Shown: positions 46,950-62,132, counted from the first letter of the stretch. The stretch: 64,000 nucleotides of DNA from Holtermannia corniformis (GCA_001599935.1 BCIJ01000041.1:55419-119418), one strand, 5' to 3'. Numbers and translations: made by a program. Notes: generated by a model from the sequence alone, not told the origin.

Positions 46950-49138
46950 TTACAACGCGCGAGCCTGTCGCAACCTCAGCTCGCGCAACACATCTTCCGC
47001 CACGTCCTTTTCCGGCGCGTTGGTCTGCAGCACCTTTTCCGCGTACGTGGCGGCCAGAGCGAGGTCGCCGGCGTCCATCTCCCATTTCGCTACGGCGATA
47101 TAGCTGCTTGCGAGCTCGCTGGCCGGTCGCGTCGCTTCACACAGGAGTAGGATCTTGCGGTGGCAGTCGATGCCTTTGGGTGTGAAGCCGTACAGTGCGG
47201 CGAGCTTGATGAGGATGGTGAGCGTTTGCGAGTGATCTGCGCCGAGGAGGGCGCGGGTGTGAGATTGGATAGCTTCGGGTATTCTATCGCTGTTAGCTGA
47301 GCCCCGGGATACGGTGACGCACCGTGACAGGTGCTCGTACACTGTCGCGAGCGCCGTCCACATCCTGCTATCGTACGGTCTGCGTTGTCAGATGGCTCGC
47401 TGCAGAACGTGTGGATACGACTGACCGCAGCGACGTTGCCTGGTTATAGTACTCGATCGCGTACAGCGGCATATCGAGCAGCTCGTAAGCCTGACCGAGG
47501 CCATACCAAGCCCGATAGTCCTTTGCGTTTACATCTGTGCGCGGCGCACATCAGCGACGGCTGGGTGATAGGTGAGCGACGTACCGATCGCGCGCCGATA
47601 CGCCTCGATGGCTGCATGCGAGTTTTTGAGCTCGACGTATTCGTGGCCCATTAGAGTCCACGCTGGCAGGTAGTCGCGATTCAGCAGGAGCGCGCGCTTG
47701 AAATAGGTGATGGCTTTGATGTGCTCTGACCGAACGGAATAGTAGTTGCCTGGGGGTATGGTTAGCGGCCCGACCCTTGCTGCACAGCGCAGCACTGACC
47801 GATCAGACAGCACACTTCTGCCCGGTTCCGATCAATCTCGGCATAGTCGTGCGCTAGCTTGCCGAGCTTTGCGCGCTTCTCCATCACGTAGAGCATGTTG
47901 CTGTAGATGTCGACTTCTTCGAGGCGATACGGATCCGCTTGCTGGACTTTATCAAACTCGACTTCGGCTCGCTCAAAGTCTGCAAAGCGTCAATGGTGCC
48001 AAGCAACCGCGACGGGATCGATGATACGTACCTCGCATATGGTAGTAGACCAGCGCACGCTGTGCCATGAGATAGACAGACGTCGGGAAGATGCCAGCGA
48101 GCTCGTTGATAATCTTCATGACGAGATCGGTCGCCGTGTGCAGGTCGAGCATGACGTTTACAGCAAAGAACTCGAGCATGTGGGTACCGGGCAGGCGTTC
48201 TTTGAGCTCGATGAACTGGATGGAGATGGTGTCAGCTCGGCAACGGAAGCGACGAGCGGGCAACGGACCATATCGGCTGATTTTACGAGCTGCGCGAGCT
48301 GGTTCCAACAACTCCAGTTGTACGGCTTTTCTACGACCGAGCGCACAAAGTATTCGAGCGCAAGAGGCTTTTGGTCGATGCGCGCGTAGAGGACGCCCGA
48401 GCTAGCGTAGTCAATGAACCCCGTGGCTGGCTCGGACCACCGACGTACAGGTACATAAGCCATGGATCTGGATCGTCTTTGATCTCTTCGAGGAGCGGGG
48501 TGATGATTGGCGTGAGCGCGTAGCGTTCTTCTTTCGTGTCTGGAGCATGTTAGGGTGCGAGAGTGGGATGGCTTGGACGGACCGAGGAAATGGGGGAGTG
48601 CTTCTTGAGATTTCCTGTCGGCGGCCTGAGGTGATCAGTCTTAGGTTTAGGTGTATGCTGCGAGGCATCGAGGCAGCATCCCGCTGTAGATCCGACGCAC
48701 TCACCAGGTAGCTTGCATAAACTCGCAAAAACCTCCCCCTCGTACTCGTGCTCGCCTTGAGCGCGCAAGCACACCTATCCATCTCCTTGATCTCAAAGTA
48801 TGCGCGCGCGAGCTCAAACTCGTCTTGTTCGAGCAGATCCCGGTCGTCACCGTCTTCAAACGGTTGCGGCGACGAGGGCATGAACGAGATGGCGCCGATG
48901 GATTCGCGAAAGCGTTGAGGAGGCGACGGCGGGTTGAATGGGAGGAGCGAGGTCGTGCGGTATTCTGCTGGGAGCGCGTTGAGGAGCTCGAGCGCCCTGA
49001 GTTGATGAGCGAGCGTCGAGGACGTAGAGTGGTGACTGACCACTTTGCTGATACGAGCAAGCCTCTGTCTCTGCACTCTTTGATGCTCTGCCGGAGCTCG
49101 TGCGCCATCTTGATCTTTGCATCCCGGTCCGGTCCCAT
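46950..49138 (-). CDS. CDC23: anaphase-promoting complex subunit CDC23/APC8 (TPR protein)
   Basis: CDC23/APC8 is a tetratricopeptide-repeat scaffold of the APC/C ubiquitin ligase. The N-terminus starts at 49138 ([18 protein letters not shown]) or at the in-frame ATG 49108, and runs [24 protein letters not shown]. The conserved [20 protein letters not shown] follows near 48790. The strongest signature is [20 protein letters not shown] followed by [33 protein letters not shown] (47590-47760), nearly family-invariant. Further TPRs follow to a stop at 46950. Around ten short introns with CTGAC branch sites interrupt it. Confidence 0.93.
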
Positions 49139-49414
49139 CCTCGGCCGGTTCCCGTCTGCTGGCTTTTGTCGCTCCCGTCGTTGCTGCTGGCTTTGCTGAT
49201 CGCTCTTCCCGAGTGTGCTCGAGCTGGATCGTACACCGTGTAGGTGTTCTGGTGCGTATAGACAATGTTGAACGTCGAGTGCACCCAACAAGACGATCGG
49301 CCCACGTCAATGCCACCGTCCACCACGTCGACTCCAACTCGATCACTTGCTGACCACCGACAACCATCTACTCGATAGTATCACTAGAGTCACTGGAGCA
49401 TACAGAGCGCAATC
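49139..49414. promoter_or_regulatory. divergent promoter region between CDC23 and IWS1
   Basis: A 276-bp interval separates two divergent start codons. No coding or specific regulatory motif is claimed. Confidence 0.45.
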
Positions 49415-50907
49415 ATGGCACAGGCAACCGACGCGTACAAAAAGGTGTTTGGCGGGAGCGACGACTCGGACCTGTCGGACGAGGAGCAGCGTCAGTGCCG
49501 TCCTGCTTTCGTTAGCAGTGCAGACTGACACTGTGCACCAGCCCGGATCCAGCCTCGTAGACGTACACCTTCACCCTCTGCATCTCGCTCACCGTCTCCT
49601 GTGGGCTCGCTGCGATCCGACGGCGGCGAATACGTGCCGGCGACGGACACGACGGCGGCAAAGTATCCCAAGTTTAAGAAGACGGCTGGCAAGCGGCGCA
49701 CAGAGACGGAAGAGCGCGAACGGCGGCCAAAGAAGAAGAGGGTCAGGACGGAGCGCGAGAGCGGGGATGAAGTGGGAGACGATGGCGAGGATGTCGTGTA
49801 TGACGAGGCGACGTGTGAGTCTCTGTTTAGCCGAGTGCCGAGCTGAGACGGCGCAGTAAAGCGGATGGCGCTCGACGCCAAGTTTGACGCGATTGGGAAA
49901 CCATCAAAGAGCAAGAAACGCAAGTCGAAAAAGCATGCGGATGAAGACTTGGACGCGATGCACGACGACGAGATCAACAAGCTGCGCGACGCCATGCTCG
50001 AAGCGGCGTATCAGGATGAAGAGGCTAACCGGGCGAGGAAGCCGGCGACGCACAAGCTGCAGCTGTTGGATCAGGTCACTGCGATTCTGCAAAAGTGGGT
50101 CAACCATGGCAGCCACGGGCGCTGATGGACAGTGCAACGCTCGGACAGAGTATCATTGATAATGGCTTGTTGACGGCCGTGACGGCTTGGCTCAAGCCGT
50201 TGCCTGACAAGTCGCTGCCTGCTCTCGGGATCCAAAAAGCGTTTTTCGAGGTCCTGCCAAAGGTGTGTACAACCAGACTCGACAACGTCGCTGACGCAAC
50301 CAGATGGACATTGACACGGCCACGCTCAAGGAATCCCGGCTCGGCCCGATTGTCGATTTCTACACTAAAACCAAGCGTGTCCCGCCCTCCATCTCGCGCG
50401 CGGCCTCGCAACTGTACGATACGTGGTACCGGCTCGTGACCGGTCGCTCGGCCTCGTACCGGCAGAAACCGATCCGGACGGTTGTCGAGCGGGGGGACGA
50501 GCATGTCGACGACGAGGCCGAGTCGAGTCTGCCAAGCCAGAAGCGCTACAAGCGATTTGATGCCGAGACGGCGACGATGGAGAACAAGGGGCGCAAGGGG
50601 GCCACATTGCCGCGGCAGACGGTGAGTGGGCCGTCTCGGTGGTTATCGTCTACCCGGACCACGTTTCAGTGGAATCAGTGTTCATCTAGATGTGTTTCAA
50701 GCCGTGTCTACTGTATTGAACACGGGGCGATCGGCGAGACGGTTAGTCACCGCCCAAGCTAATCCTCCGCAGCAAACGCGATACACGCTCGCGCCGGTGC
50801 CCAAGACGCAGCACTATGCCGAGGACCTCGAGCACGTCACGCGGCTGCAGCAAGACAACCGCAAGTTTAACAAGTTCAAGGCGGCAAAGGGGCGCAGTGG
50901 ACGATAG
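49415..50907 (+). CDS. IWS1: transcription elongation factor IWS1/SPN1
   Basis: IWS1 (Spn1) binds Spt6 and RNA polymerase II and links elongation to chromatin and mRNA export. The start MAQATDAYKKVFGGSDDSDLSDEE is at 49415. A charged, nuclear-localisation-rich N-terminus follows (KKKRVRTERES). The conserved domain begins at EINKLRDAMLEAAYQDEEANR. It continues with PATHKLQLLDQVTAILQK, GLLTAVTAWLKPLPDKSLPALGIQ, SRLGPIVDFYTKTKRVPPSI, AASQLYDTWYRLVTGRS and a C-terminal YTLAPVP and HVTRLQQDNRKFNKFK. Six or seven exons are joined. The last intron (50622-50771) is about 150 nt, longer than the others. Confidence 0.93.
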
Positions 50908-51256
50908 GATAGCTGATGCACTGGATGAACGGCGAGCGCGGCCGTTGTGCCTAGTGATCCGAGTAAACCTGGCGTCACTTGCGGTGTTTGTCGCCGTCGT
51001 TCAAGCCGAGACTGCGACGGGTCGATAGCGTCGGCGCCTACAGTCGCATTCCAAACATCCCCGTTGCCCGTTGACTCGCTCCCCCCTCCATTCCTCGCCC
51101 CCTCCCACCGGCGAGCAATGTCAACGACGAGCGCAGTCTGAAAGCAGACTACCGAGCAGGATATCTACAATCAGACTAGCCCCTGCGAGACAGAGACAGA
51201 GACTGGTGAGCACGCCCAAGCGCACCAGCCAGCACTGACAATGTCGTCCAGCTCAC
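50908..51256 (+). other. intergenic region between IWS1 and the zinc-finger gene
   Basis: About 350 bp with no convincing coding sequence. An ATG at 51241 is out of frame with the ATG at 51257 and could act as a short upstream reading frame. Confidence 0.4.
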
Positions 51257-53264
51257 ATGTCCTCGCCACCGTACTCGCCCTCCGACTCGGACGCTGGTTC
51301 GCTCGAGTACGCTCCCCAGCACCAGCACGGGCACCACCATGCCCCGGCTCTCCACCTAGGGTCCGGCATCGGCGGTCATTCCAATACCCACCTCGTCCCG
51401 CCCGTGCTCGACCCAGCGCGCGAGGCCCTAGCCGACAAGCTGTTCCCCTCGCCGTTTGCGTTTGACAAGCTCATCTACGAGTACCTGAGCGCGTTGAGCC
51501 CCAAGAAGCGCGAGAAATCACTGCTCACGCAACAAATGTACGACAATGTGCTCCGCGTGCTGTCCAACCCCAAGGAAACCACGGTTGGCACGGCTCAGTT
51601 TCGGTTCTGGGCAAAAAAGATGTTTGTCCTCACGACGTTTGGCAACGACGAGGTCGTGTGTCACGAGAGCAAGCCGGTCGCGGTCAAGGAGCAGATCTAC
51701 GAGGTCCTGTGCCATTGCCACGGTCAGGCCAGTCATGGCGGTAGGGACAAGACAAGCGCTCAGGTAGGTGGTGCGCTTTGTTGCGACCCAACGCTCACGT
51801 CCTAGGTTCGCCGCTACTACTCGTGGATCCCAAAGGAAGTGATTGCGCGCTTTGTCAAGGAATGCCCGTTCTGCAAGTCGCGCCGCAACCAAGTCTCGGA
51901 CAGCTTTGTTAAAACGCACCAAGCGTTCGTCGCTCCTCGCTCGCACGCACAAGCTGACACGTCGCAGCTACGCTCACGAACCCCAGCCTGCATCGATCCC
52001 GCTTGAAACCGCACGCCAGTCTGCCAGTCTGCTCGGTCACCGTCCCGTCCGCACCAAGCGCGAGTACTCGCAAAACCGTTCCGACACAGGCCATCATCCG
52101 AATACCCACTCGGGATCTCGCGGTCCCACGGTCGTGTACGGTGACGAGCCGCTCACCGAGATGGCGTTTGCCCAAAGCCAGCTCGGTCTCGTCAACTTTG
52201 ACGACCAGGCGTACGCTCTGGGCGTCGGCATCGGCGTCCACGGTGCCGATCCTAGCCTCGACACGCCCCAGTATGGCTACCAGCCGCTCCCGGTCGAGCA
52301 CGGCCAGCACGCTCAGCACTTTGCAAACGAGCACGAGCTCGCGTACGGCGCCACGACGGCCTACCCGGCCTCCAACGTGCTCTACCACGCCAACGCGGGC
52401 GCTCCAGCCCTCGTCCGCACAATGTCTGCCGACGCCGCAGTGTACGCCGACGTGCCCCACCCAGCCGACATGGCCCGGCGCGCGAGCGAAGGCGACCCCG
52501 TCGCCACGGGCACGTACATGTACCCTCCTCACCCCGCTGGCGCGCAGCAATACGGCGACTTTTTACAGCCTCACGCTCATGGCCACGTCGAGCACGAACG
52601 CCCTTCGACTGCAGACTCTGAAACCTGGGACCAATACAACCACGAGCTGGTGCCGGTTCCAGCGCACGACGATCAACGGCAACAACTACACCCGTTTTAC
52701 ACGCAGCAGTGGCAGCCGCAAGATGGCGACGGTAGCCAGCCTGAAGCGCCAACGTCGCCCAACGGCACAGCCTACCCTATGCCCCTTGGGATCGACCAAC
52801 ACCCCGGTCTAGCGGAACAGCTCCAACACCACGTCGCCATGAGCACGGGTCACAGCACCGACGGTACCGACTACACCTGGCCGCCCGCGAGCGTGTCCAA
52901 GATTATAGAGCAAGCCAACGACGACGCATACCCAGCCCAAGCAGCCTACTACGGCCACGAGATGCAGTCTGACCCCTCTGGCGCCTCGTCGAGCACCGGC
53001 TCGTACACCGACGTCTTTTCAGCCCCAATGTCCAACGCGTCGACGGATCGCTTTGATCCCTTTACGCAACAAGGCAACCTCGGCCGTCAGCTCGATCAAA
53101 CCGCAGGTCTCTTTGCCGCCCTCCCGACATCAGCCTACACCCAAGTCGCAGAGACCGAGATCGAGGACGACGACGGCACCGACCCATTCGTGCTCGACCC
53201 CGACGGCTCGCAAAACTACTCTCACGTCGCAGACTGGCACCCGGATCCAACGCACACGCTCTGA
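51257..53264 (+). CDS. protein with H2C2 integrase-type zinc-binding domain, probably domesticated
   Basis: Exons 51257-51763, 51806-51924 and 51968-53264 give 640 residues. The first 200 or so hold a conserved region: EKSLLTQQMYDNVLRVLSNP, then TVGTAQFRFWAKKMFVLTTF, then VKEQIYEVLCHCHGQASHGG and RDKTSAQVRRYYSWIPKEVI. It ends with CPFC. The His-His-Cys-Cys arrangement is the zinc-binding element found at the N-terminus of retroviral-like integrases, followed by no integrase catalytic core. The remaining 430 residues are disordered, rich in Ala, Tyr, His, Gln and Pro. I infer a domesticated retroelement-derived protein, possibly a DNA-binding regulator. Basidiomycete relatives are known to me only as hypothetical proteins. 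The second intron uses a weaker GTTCGT donor. Confidence 0.82.
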
Positions 53265-53534
53265 GGTCAGTCACTCTACCGTCCGGCCGCCACTTTCATA
53301 CCAACGCCACGCAGGAAACGACCCCGTTGACGATCACGACCTTTATGTCGTTTCATGCTTGTTCGTTACGCTACGTTGTCACATTATGTATGATCTACAA
53401 TGCCCACGTCTCGGTCCGGAACAGACGTGACAAAAGAAGGGCTTCCTTTTTGTCGCCTTCCTTTTCGAAACGGCTATCTCGGTCAACGTGCAGCAAGGTC
53501 TTTGCCCCCAGTCTTTCAGACCGACTTGTGAGCG

Positions 53535-53831
53535 ATGAGTACCCCTGCGCCTGTACGGATAAGGATCCCTCTACGACCTCGGGTTGGGACGACAAGCCAC
53601 CACTCGACACCGAGCTTGGTCCAAGATGCGCTCCAGGGCTTGGACCGTAGCCCGGCCAACCTCGATCGAACGCTCGCACGGTGGAATCACTACCTTGCGC
53701 GCGAGTCTCAACCGATCGAGACCGAGGACGCTGGACCGCCGGTAGAAGCTGCTGCAGCGCCCCGATTCGAGATTAACAAGATTGGCAAGAAGGACGGGAT
53801 GCGGTTCCGAATCCGCAGAGTGAGCCCGTGA
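53535..53831 (+). CDS. small basic protein of 98 residues, unknown function
   Basis: A single-exon open frame starts with ATG at 53535 and ends at 53831. The sequence is Pro/Arg-rich at the start (MSTPAPVRIRIPLRPRVG), with a central LDRTLARWNHYLARESQPIE helix and a basic C-terminus (INKIGKKDGMRFRIRRVSP). Composition and the upstream interval fit a real small gene, but no family is recognised. It converges on ERG9 with 75 bp between stop codons. Confidence 0.5.
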   Translation: MSTPAPVRIRIPLRPRVGTTSHHSTPSLVQDALQGLDRSPANLDRTLARWNHYLARESQPIETEDAGPPVEAAAAPRFEINKIGKKDGMRFRIRRVSP

Positions 53832-53906
53832 GCAAACTGGCGCACAGGGATGCATCGTGTTGCTCCGCTTCGATGCTACTCTTACACCCTTTGCTCCGCC
53901 TCGCAT

Positions 53907-56731
53907 TCACTGCTCACTGTCAAAGGAAGCGATCGCGTCAGCCCCGTCGCCAGAATAACAGAGATGACGCACATCAGAGTAATAGTAGACGATACCCGCC
54001 ACGCCCGCGCCTAGCACGATGAACAGTGCAAGCGCGGCTCCAATGACCGCAACAAGCTGCCAGATCGGCACCTCTTGCTCCTTGTTGAGCCTCTCACGCT
54101 CCGCAAGCCACTTTGCCTGCTCGACCGGATCCTTTTTGATAATGCCGCGCGCGACGAGATCGTCCATCATCGCTTGCTTCTTGGCAGCAGCAGTGCGGTC
54201 CTGCTCCTCCTTTGCCAGACGCAGGAACAAGTCGGCCCGCGCGTCGCCCGTCGTCGGGTCGATCATCGTGTTCAGGTTGCCGCGTGTGCCTTGCACATTG
54301 ACAAATGAAGGGTAGTGGTGCTCCGTCCACGCTTCGACCTGGGCAGGGTCAGCCTGCGGCCCTCGGCATCGTTCACGCTGAAACCGGCAAAGACGCGAGA
54401 CCTACCTTGCCGCACATGATGCTCAGCTTGAGCTTGTTTGGGTCGTCTGCGTGCACCCTGCTGTGGATCAAGCGCGTGTACCGTTTGAACGTGTACGCCA
54501 CATCGCGCGGGTTGGTAGCACCAAGAATGAGCTGGAATCGTCAGCGTCGCGCTTCCACCTACCACCGACTCACCTGGACCGCCTCGCCCTTTCGGATCTT
54601 GACATTGCGCTTGAGCAGATCCGGGTTCATGAAACACCGCTCGAGCGTCGCAATCGCCATGACGGCCGGGATCGCGACAAAGTTGAACACGCTCTGGCAC
54701 TTGAGCAGCGTCAAGTAGTCGAGCGCGTCGGTCAAGTGCCGCATGGCATCGAGCGTCATCTCGCTCGCCACCCACAACCCCTCGCGCTCCCGGCCAGGCG
54801 CGACAATCTCCTTCATCGAGTTGAAGCCGTACTTTGACCAGATTGCACGCGGCCAGAACCCACGGCCCTCGTCGACGTCCTCTTTGATATCGCGCAGAAT
54901 GTTGGTCTTTTGCAACAGCAGTCCCATCGAGTTGGACAGGGTGAGTTGTCCGGCAAGCCAATCGCGCTCCTTGCCCGACGCTGAAAACAGACCAGAGAGA
55001 CCCTCGCCGACGAGACCGGCGACGTAGTGGCAGTACAAGTTGTAGTTGTCGATCGTCGAGACCTCGGCGACCGGCATCTCGGGTGTCGCAAGCGCCGCGA
55101 ACTCGGACATACCGGCGCCCATTCGGCGTGTAACGGTCGCGATGACTGTTTGGTAGCTAAAGAAGTCAGCCAACTTTATTTGTGAATTGTATGGCAGTCG
55201 CCGAGTGAGCACAAAGGCGAGCAGTGCCTCACTCCACGTAACGTCCCAAATGACAGCCTCTCGGCTGCCAGGGTGTCTACGCAAGTGGATGTGACACATC
55301 TGCCTAGTCGCCATCCCGTTGCCCCGCTGGCGTGCTGCTCCCCGGCCAGCAAGCCCGGCTGTGCCCGTACCACGTTCTAGTATTCGCCACGCGCTGGCAG
55401 CGACAACAAGTGTAACTGACGAACGCTCGTTCAACCCCGTCTCGGCCCTCGTCAGGCAGCCCCAGCCCATTTCCCACGCCTCAGAGCAGGAAACACTCAC
55501 GATTCGTCCAAGCGCCTAAACTCCTCGCCCACAACCTCAAACTTGACCAAAACCTCGCGATCCTTCTCGTCCGGCCCTGAGCCGTCAAAGTTCCATCCGG
55601 GCTCGTACAGCTTGTCGTGGAATGCGCGCAGAAGGGGAAGTTTGGTCGTGTTGGAAAGGGTCATGTCGTCTTCGACCGTGTCGAGGGCGCGGAGGACGAG
55701 GTAGAAGATGCAGACCTGAGCGAGGGGAGTGTGTCAGCGGTGTTTGCGGGTTGTAAACTCTGTCTCGAGACTGATAGCCCGTGACGATCCAGGAAGAGCT
55801 ACCTGTTCTCCAAACGCGTCCCTGCGCAACGGCGACAGAAGCCCAGATCAAAGCGCTATCGCTTCCGTAGTCAGATATCAGCGCCTATGCCAGACTGACA
55901 GCTCAAGTCAGGTGACTGGGGAGCTGAGGATCTGAACAGTCGAGAGACGAACTTCTCAATTGTGCGCGGGCGCAACACGCTGTTCATGCTAGAGCACGGG
56001 TGTATAGAGGACACTTCCAGACCAGCGGCTCGCAAGGGGGTTATGCGCTGTTACCTGTTTGTGATCCGTCGACATGTATGTCCAAAGCGAGGCGACGTCT
56101 GATCACACCTTACGACGGACCAAACGGTACCAAACTCAACCCAAGCTCAACCCGTTCAAAAAAAAACAGACCAGTTAGAAAGCTAGAGCCATCCCAGACA
56201 AGAGAGCGAAAGAACATACCACCCTGGCCAAATCGCCATCCAATTCCTTGATCACGGCCGCAAAGCTCCGGCTGGTCAAGTCGAGCAGACGCCAGCATTC
56301 GCGCATCGATTCGCGATCGTACCCCGAGGTCGGGTACTCGGTTGGGTCGGCGATGTTGCGCGAGGGCTCGTACCAGATTTTGTAGTTTAGGATCGAGCGG
56401 AGCTCTCCCTGTGGTGGGGTGGTTAGCTCTGTTTCGGGATTAGGAGTGGAGAGGAAGAGGGAGGTGTGGAGTGCGAGAGGAACTGCGACGCCCGCGCCAA
56501 GCTAGACGTGACTGGATAACCTGCGGATGCGGTCGCACGGACGCGCTAGTCCTACGCGAACGCGAATCAAACGTTGTGCCGGGGAGTTGAGATAGGATGC
56601 GACGCAAACGCTGCTCAGATCTGCCAAGTCTACGTACAGGGTGTGTGACGACTACATGGACCGTGTCAGCAAGACCATGTGTGCGACGAGCACTACGCAC
56701 GGAGCCACGCGAGTTCAGCAGCTTGACCCAT
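53907..56731 (-). CDS. ERG9: squalene synthase (farnesyl-diphosphate farnesyltransferase)
   Basis: Squalene synthase (EC 2.5.1.21) joins two farnesyl diphosphates, the first committed step of sterol synthesis, at the ER membrane. The start at 56731 gives MGQAAELAWL. A 14-nt microexon (56651-56638) encodes VTHP and splices to GELRSILNYKIWYEPSRNI. Further motifs are YDRESMRECWRLLDLTSRSFA, VLRALDTVEDDM with its Mg-binding aspartates, and YCHYVAGLVGEGL. QKTNILRDIKEDVDEGRGFWP carries the second Asp-rich motif. ALDYLTLLKCQSVFNFVAIPAVMA follows. A C-terminal helix (WQLVAVIGAALALFIVLGAGVAGIVYYY) is the membrane anchor; stop is at 53907. Several introns are long for this genome: 229, 504 and 344 nt. 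Confidence 0.94.
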
Positions 56732-57242
56732 CTTGATCGAACGCTCTGTAGGACTGCCGGGCGCTTGCTCCTGTCCAACGCCGTGTCAGCCTTGTCGTCT
56801 TTGCGCCAAGCTTGGCTCACGCTGTGGTGATTGGTTTTGCTGGCTTGTTGCGGCCGTTGCGAGTGCTGATAGACCGTACGATGCGTATATACCCTGTTGC
56901 GAGTGACGAGTGCTATCGTATGCTCGAGTGTCGACTGATGCTGCCCGAGTCTACCCTCCCCGTACGCTGTGGATCGAACGAGAGTATGTGCGGGGCCAAA
57001 AGTTAAAGTCGCGTGCCAAACCCCTCTCGGCTAAACTGCGGCGCGGCGTTACAATAATGCCGAGAGCGGTTTGGGGTTTGGCATCCATCTTCAACTTGAC
57101 ACCGTCCCAGCACCATAGCAGCACTCAGCAACCCTCGTCAACATCAGACTGCTCACAAAGCACGACTGTACGCCCAGTCGCACTCCAACGCAGTGTTCGG
57201 ACCAGTGCTCCCACTTGATCAGTTCAGAAGTTCTTACACCCA
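56732..57242. other. divergent intergenic region between ERG9 and PRP4 kinase
   Basis: About 510 bp with no convincing coding sequence. It contains the promoters of both genes; a short CAAC/AGCAC-rich stretch lies just before 57243. Confidence 0.45.
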
Positions 57243-60185
<2,943 letters not shown>

Positions 60186-60261
60186 AAGTCAAGTTGTAAG
60201 ATAAAAGATCGATTCATCGCATCGCAAACAACTTTGCGAGTGTTGACGCTACTACACGCGC

Positions 60262-60585
60262 TCACAAGGCGTCAACGGCGCTCTTGATCTCCGGGACAGT
60301 CATGAGATCGTCTGTGAAGCGCTCCTTGTTCGTTCCCCAGGCGGACAAGCTGGACGTCCCGCCGAGCATGGGGATGATGACAGCCAAGGCATTGTCAATG
60401 TCTTGTTCACTTGGGTCCGCCGTCTCGGCCGGCTTGTCAGTGTAGCATGCTACTACCTCTGGGATCAGCGTCTTGCCGTTGTCGGTGGTCCGAATGGAGT
60501 GTAGCTCGATGTCAAAGTTTGTACCGATAGACGCCGCGGTCGCGGTTTGTGGCAACGAGGTGATACTGAGTTTCGTGCCGCTCAT
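60262..60585 (-). CDS. small protein of a putative local paralogue family (member 1)
   Basis: A single-exon frame of 107 residues starts MSGTKLSITSLPQTATAAS. It has no signal peptide, transmembrane segment or cysteine framework. The central motif is IRTTDNGKTLIPEVV, and the C-terminus is FTDDLMTVPEIKSAVDAL. The same two motifs recur, diverged, in the small genes at 62133-62441 and 62813-63148, all on this strand. Function is unknown. It converges on the PRP4 gene with 76 bp between stop codons. Confidence 0.6.
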   Translation of the reverse strand: MSGTKLSITSLPQTATAASIGTNFDIELHSIRTTDNGKTLIPEVVACYTDKPAETADPSEQDIDNALAVIIPMLGGTSSLSAWGTNKERFTDDLMTVPEIKSAVDAL

Positions 60586-61182
60586 GATGCAAAAGGTTTG
60601 TTGGGAAAGCAGAGGAGATGCACTTTACGGTCGGCTTTATACGCGACTGGCGACGCGCACGATCGTGATGACGCACGATCCATTGAGAATAGCGTAAGAC
60701 TCCACGGTTAGATAGCCAAAGTGAGAAATCATACAACGGGTGTGCAGATTGTTACCGAGAATGGCTAGGGTATAAAGGTGGCGAAGGGCTTCTTGGCGGA
60801 CTCTCATCTCAGTCGACGCTGTCCTTTGTCGGTTTGGGATCGCAAAGTCGAACCGGTCGCTCCACTGCGCCTTCACGATCTGATGTGGAGATTTGTCCCG
60901 GTTACGACCTCATCTCCAATGCGCAAACGGGCCAAGCGGCTATCAGGGAGCGTCTGGCGAAGCATGAGAACTCTGAAATTGCATCGCTTCGTCACGCAAG
61001 GAGCAATCGCCAAGCGTATAGCTGCCGAGATGCTAGGATCTGTCGCAACAAGGGTCCTTCTTTTGGCAGACATCGAGACTGATGTGCGTTTGCGTTAGAG
61101 CGTCTTGGACTTGTGCGAGAGTGTTCTGACACGTCGCAAGATTTGTCTGCGCCCTAGTGATATCGGCCTGAGCAGTCTGAAC
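60586..61182. other. gene-free stretch
   Basis: About 600 bp with short open frames on both strands and no recognisable coding sequence. It probably includes the promoter of the small gene ending at 60262. Confidence 0.4.
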
Positions 61183-61368
61183 TTAGGACTTGTTGCGAAC
61201 ATTGACGTAGGCTCCTGCGCCGATCATGCCAGTGGCAAAGGCAATGCCTACCAACGTTCCAACGGTTCTGGGAGAGAAACCTGGGTCGACGGATCGCGCA
61301 CTCTCCCTCTGAAGACTGCCTGAGGTCATTGAGTCGTCGGTTGTTGCTTTGGCTTGGGAGTTTGACAT
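61183..61368 (-). CDS. 61-residue single-pass membrane protein, unknown
   Basis: This ORF starts MSNSQAKATTDDSM at 61368, with a polar N-terminal half. It has one hydrophobic segment (TVGTLVGIAFATGMIGAGAYV) and a short basic tail (NVRNKS). This is a typical tail-anchored or small organelle-membrane layout. There is no homology I can name. A 224-codon open frame on the same strand overlaps it in another frame but has no protein-like character. Confidence 0.45.
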   Translation of the reverse strand: MSNSQAKATTDDSMTSGSLQRESARSVDPGFSPRTVGTLVGIAFATGMIGAGAYVNVRNKS

Positions 61369-62132
61369 GATGTCTGTTCACCTCGTTGATATACCGCTGT
61401 GCAGTCCAAGAGAACAATCTACCTCTCAGCGACTTTGCGCTTGTGCTTCCATGCGTCCCAAGCTGCATCGTTGGAAGGCATTCGTGTCTGGAGGGACAGG
61501 TGTCCCGACGCAGGCTTCCGGGTGCCTCTGAGATCAAGCAGAGCTCCTGTGTGAGTACATCTCGAGCTACAGGTCCAGTGCAGCAGCAGTAGGGTTGATA
61601 TCTGACGTGAGATGTGATGCGAGAAATAGAAGACAGTCGGCTTCCCTTCGTGTAACTCTCTCTGTCGGATCTTGGATCGACCTGCGAGTAAATGCGGTAA
61701 GCAGAGTGGCGTGCTTCCGGGGCACAGTACTGTTGCGGGCGGGCCCCTCGCACGGCCGAGACGGGCCGCCTGCAAGTCCTCACGAAAGTAGCAACGTCAA
61801 CCGCAAGAGTGATGGACGGTGAGAGCATGTGTTAGCGAGGCGCTCTAAACTTGCTAGCGGCCTTCGTCTTTCGGCATTTCGAGCAGTTTCGCCAAATCGC
61901 CAAAGGACGTTTTCGCCATCATCGAGGGCGGCTGCAAGCTCAAGGCTCACCCACCATCCTCCCCTTCTTCCTCCTCTTCGTCTGCGCTCCGTTTCAGTCG
62001 CCTACTGTTGGAGCCACGTCCTGCGTCATGCATCACGTGTCTGCCGGTGCGCTCACCTTCGACACGACGCCAGCCGAGCTATGTAAATCAATGACTGCAT
62101 GCTGATGTCTCTACATGACGAAGCGCGATCGA
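61369..62132. other. gene-free stretch
   Basis: About 760 bp without supported genes; open frames are short or of random composition. Confidence 0.35.

Noticed and set aside
61154..61828. 224-codon minus-strand open frame
   Set aside because: Its composition is random, rich in Arg, Ser, Cys and His, with no hydrophobic core or motifs, and it overlaps a more protein-like small frame.
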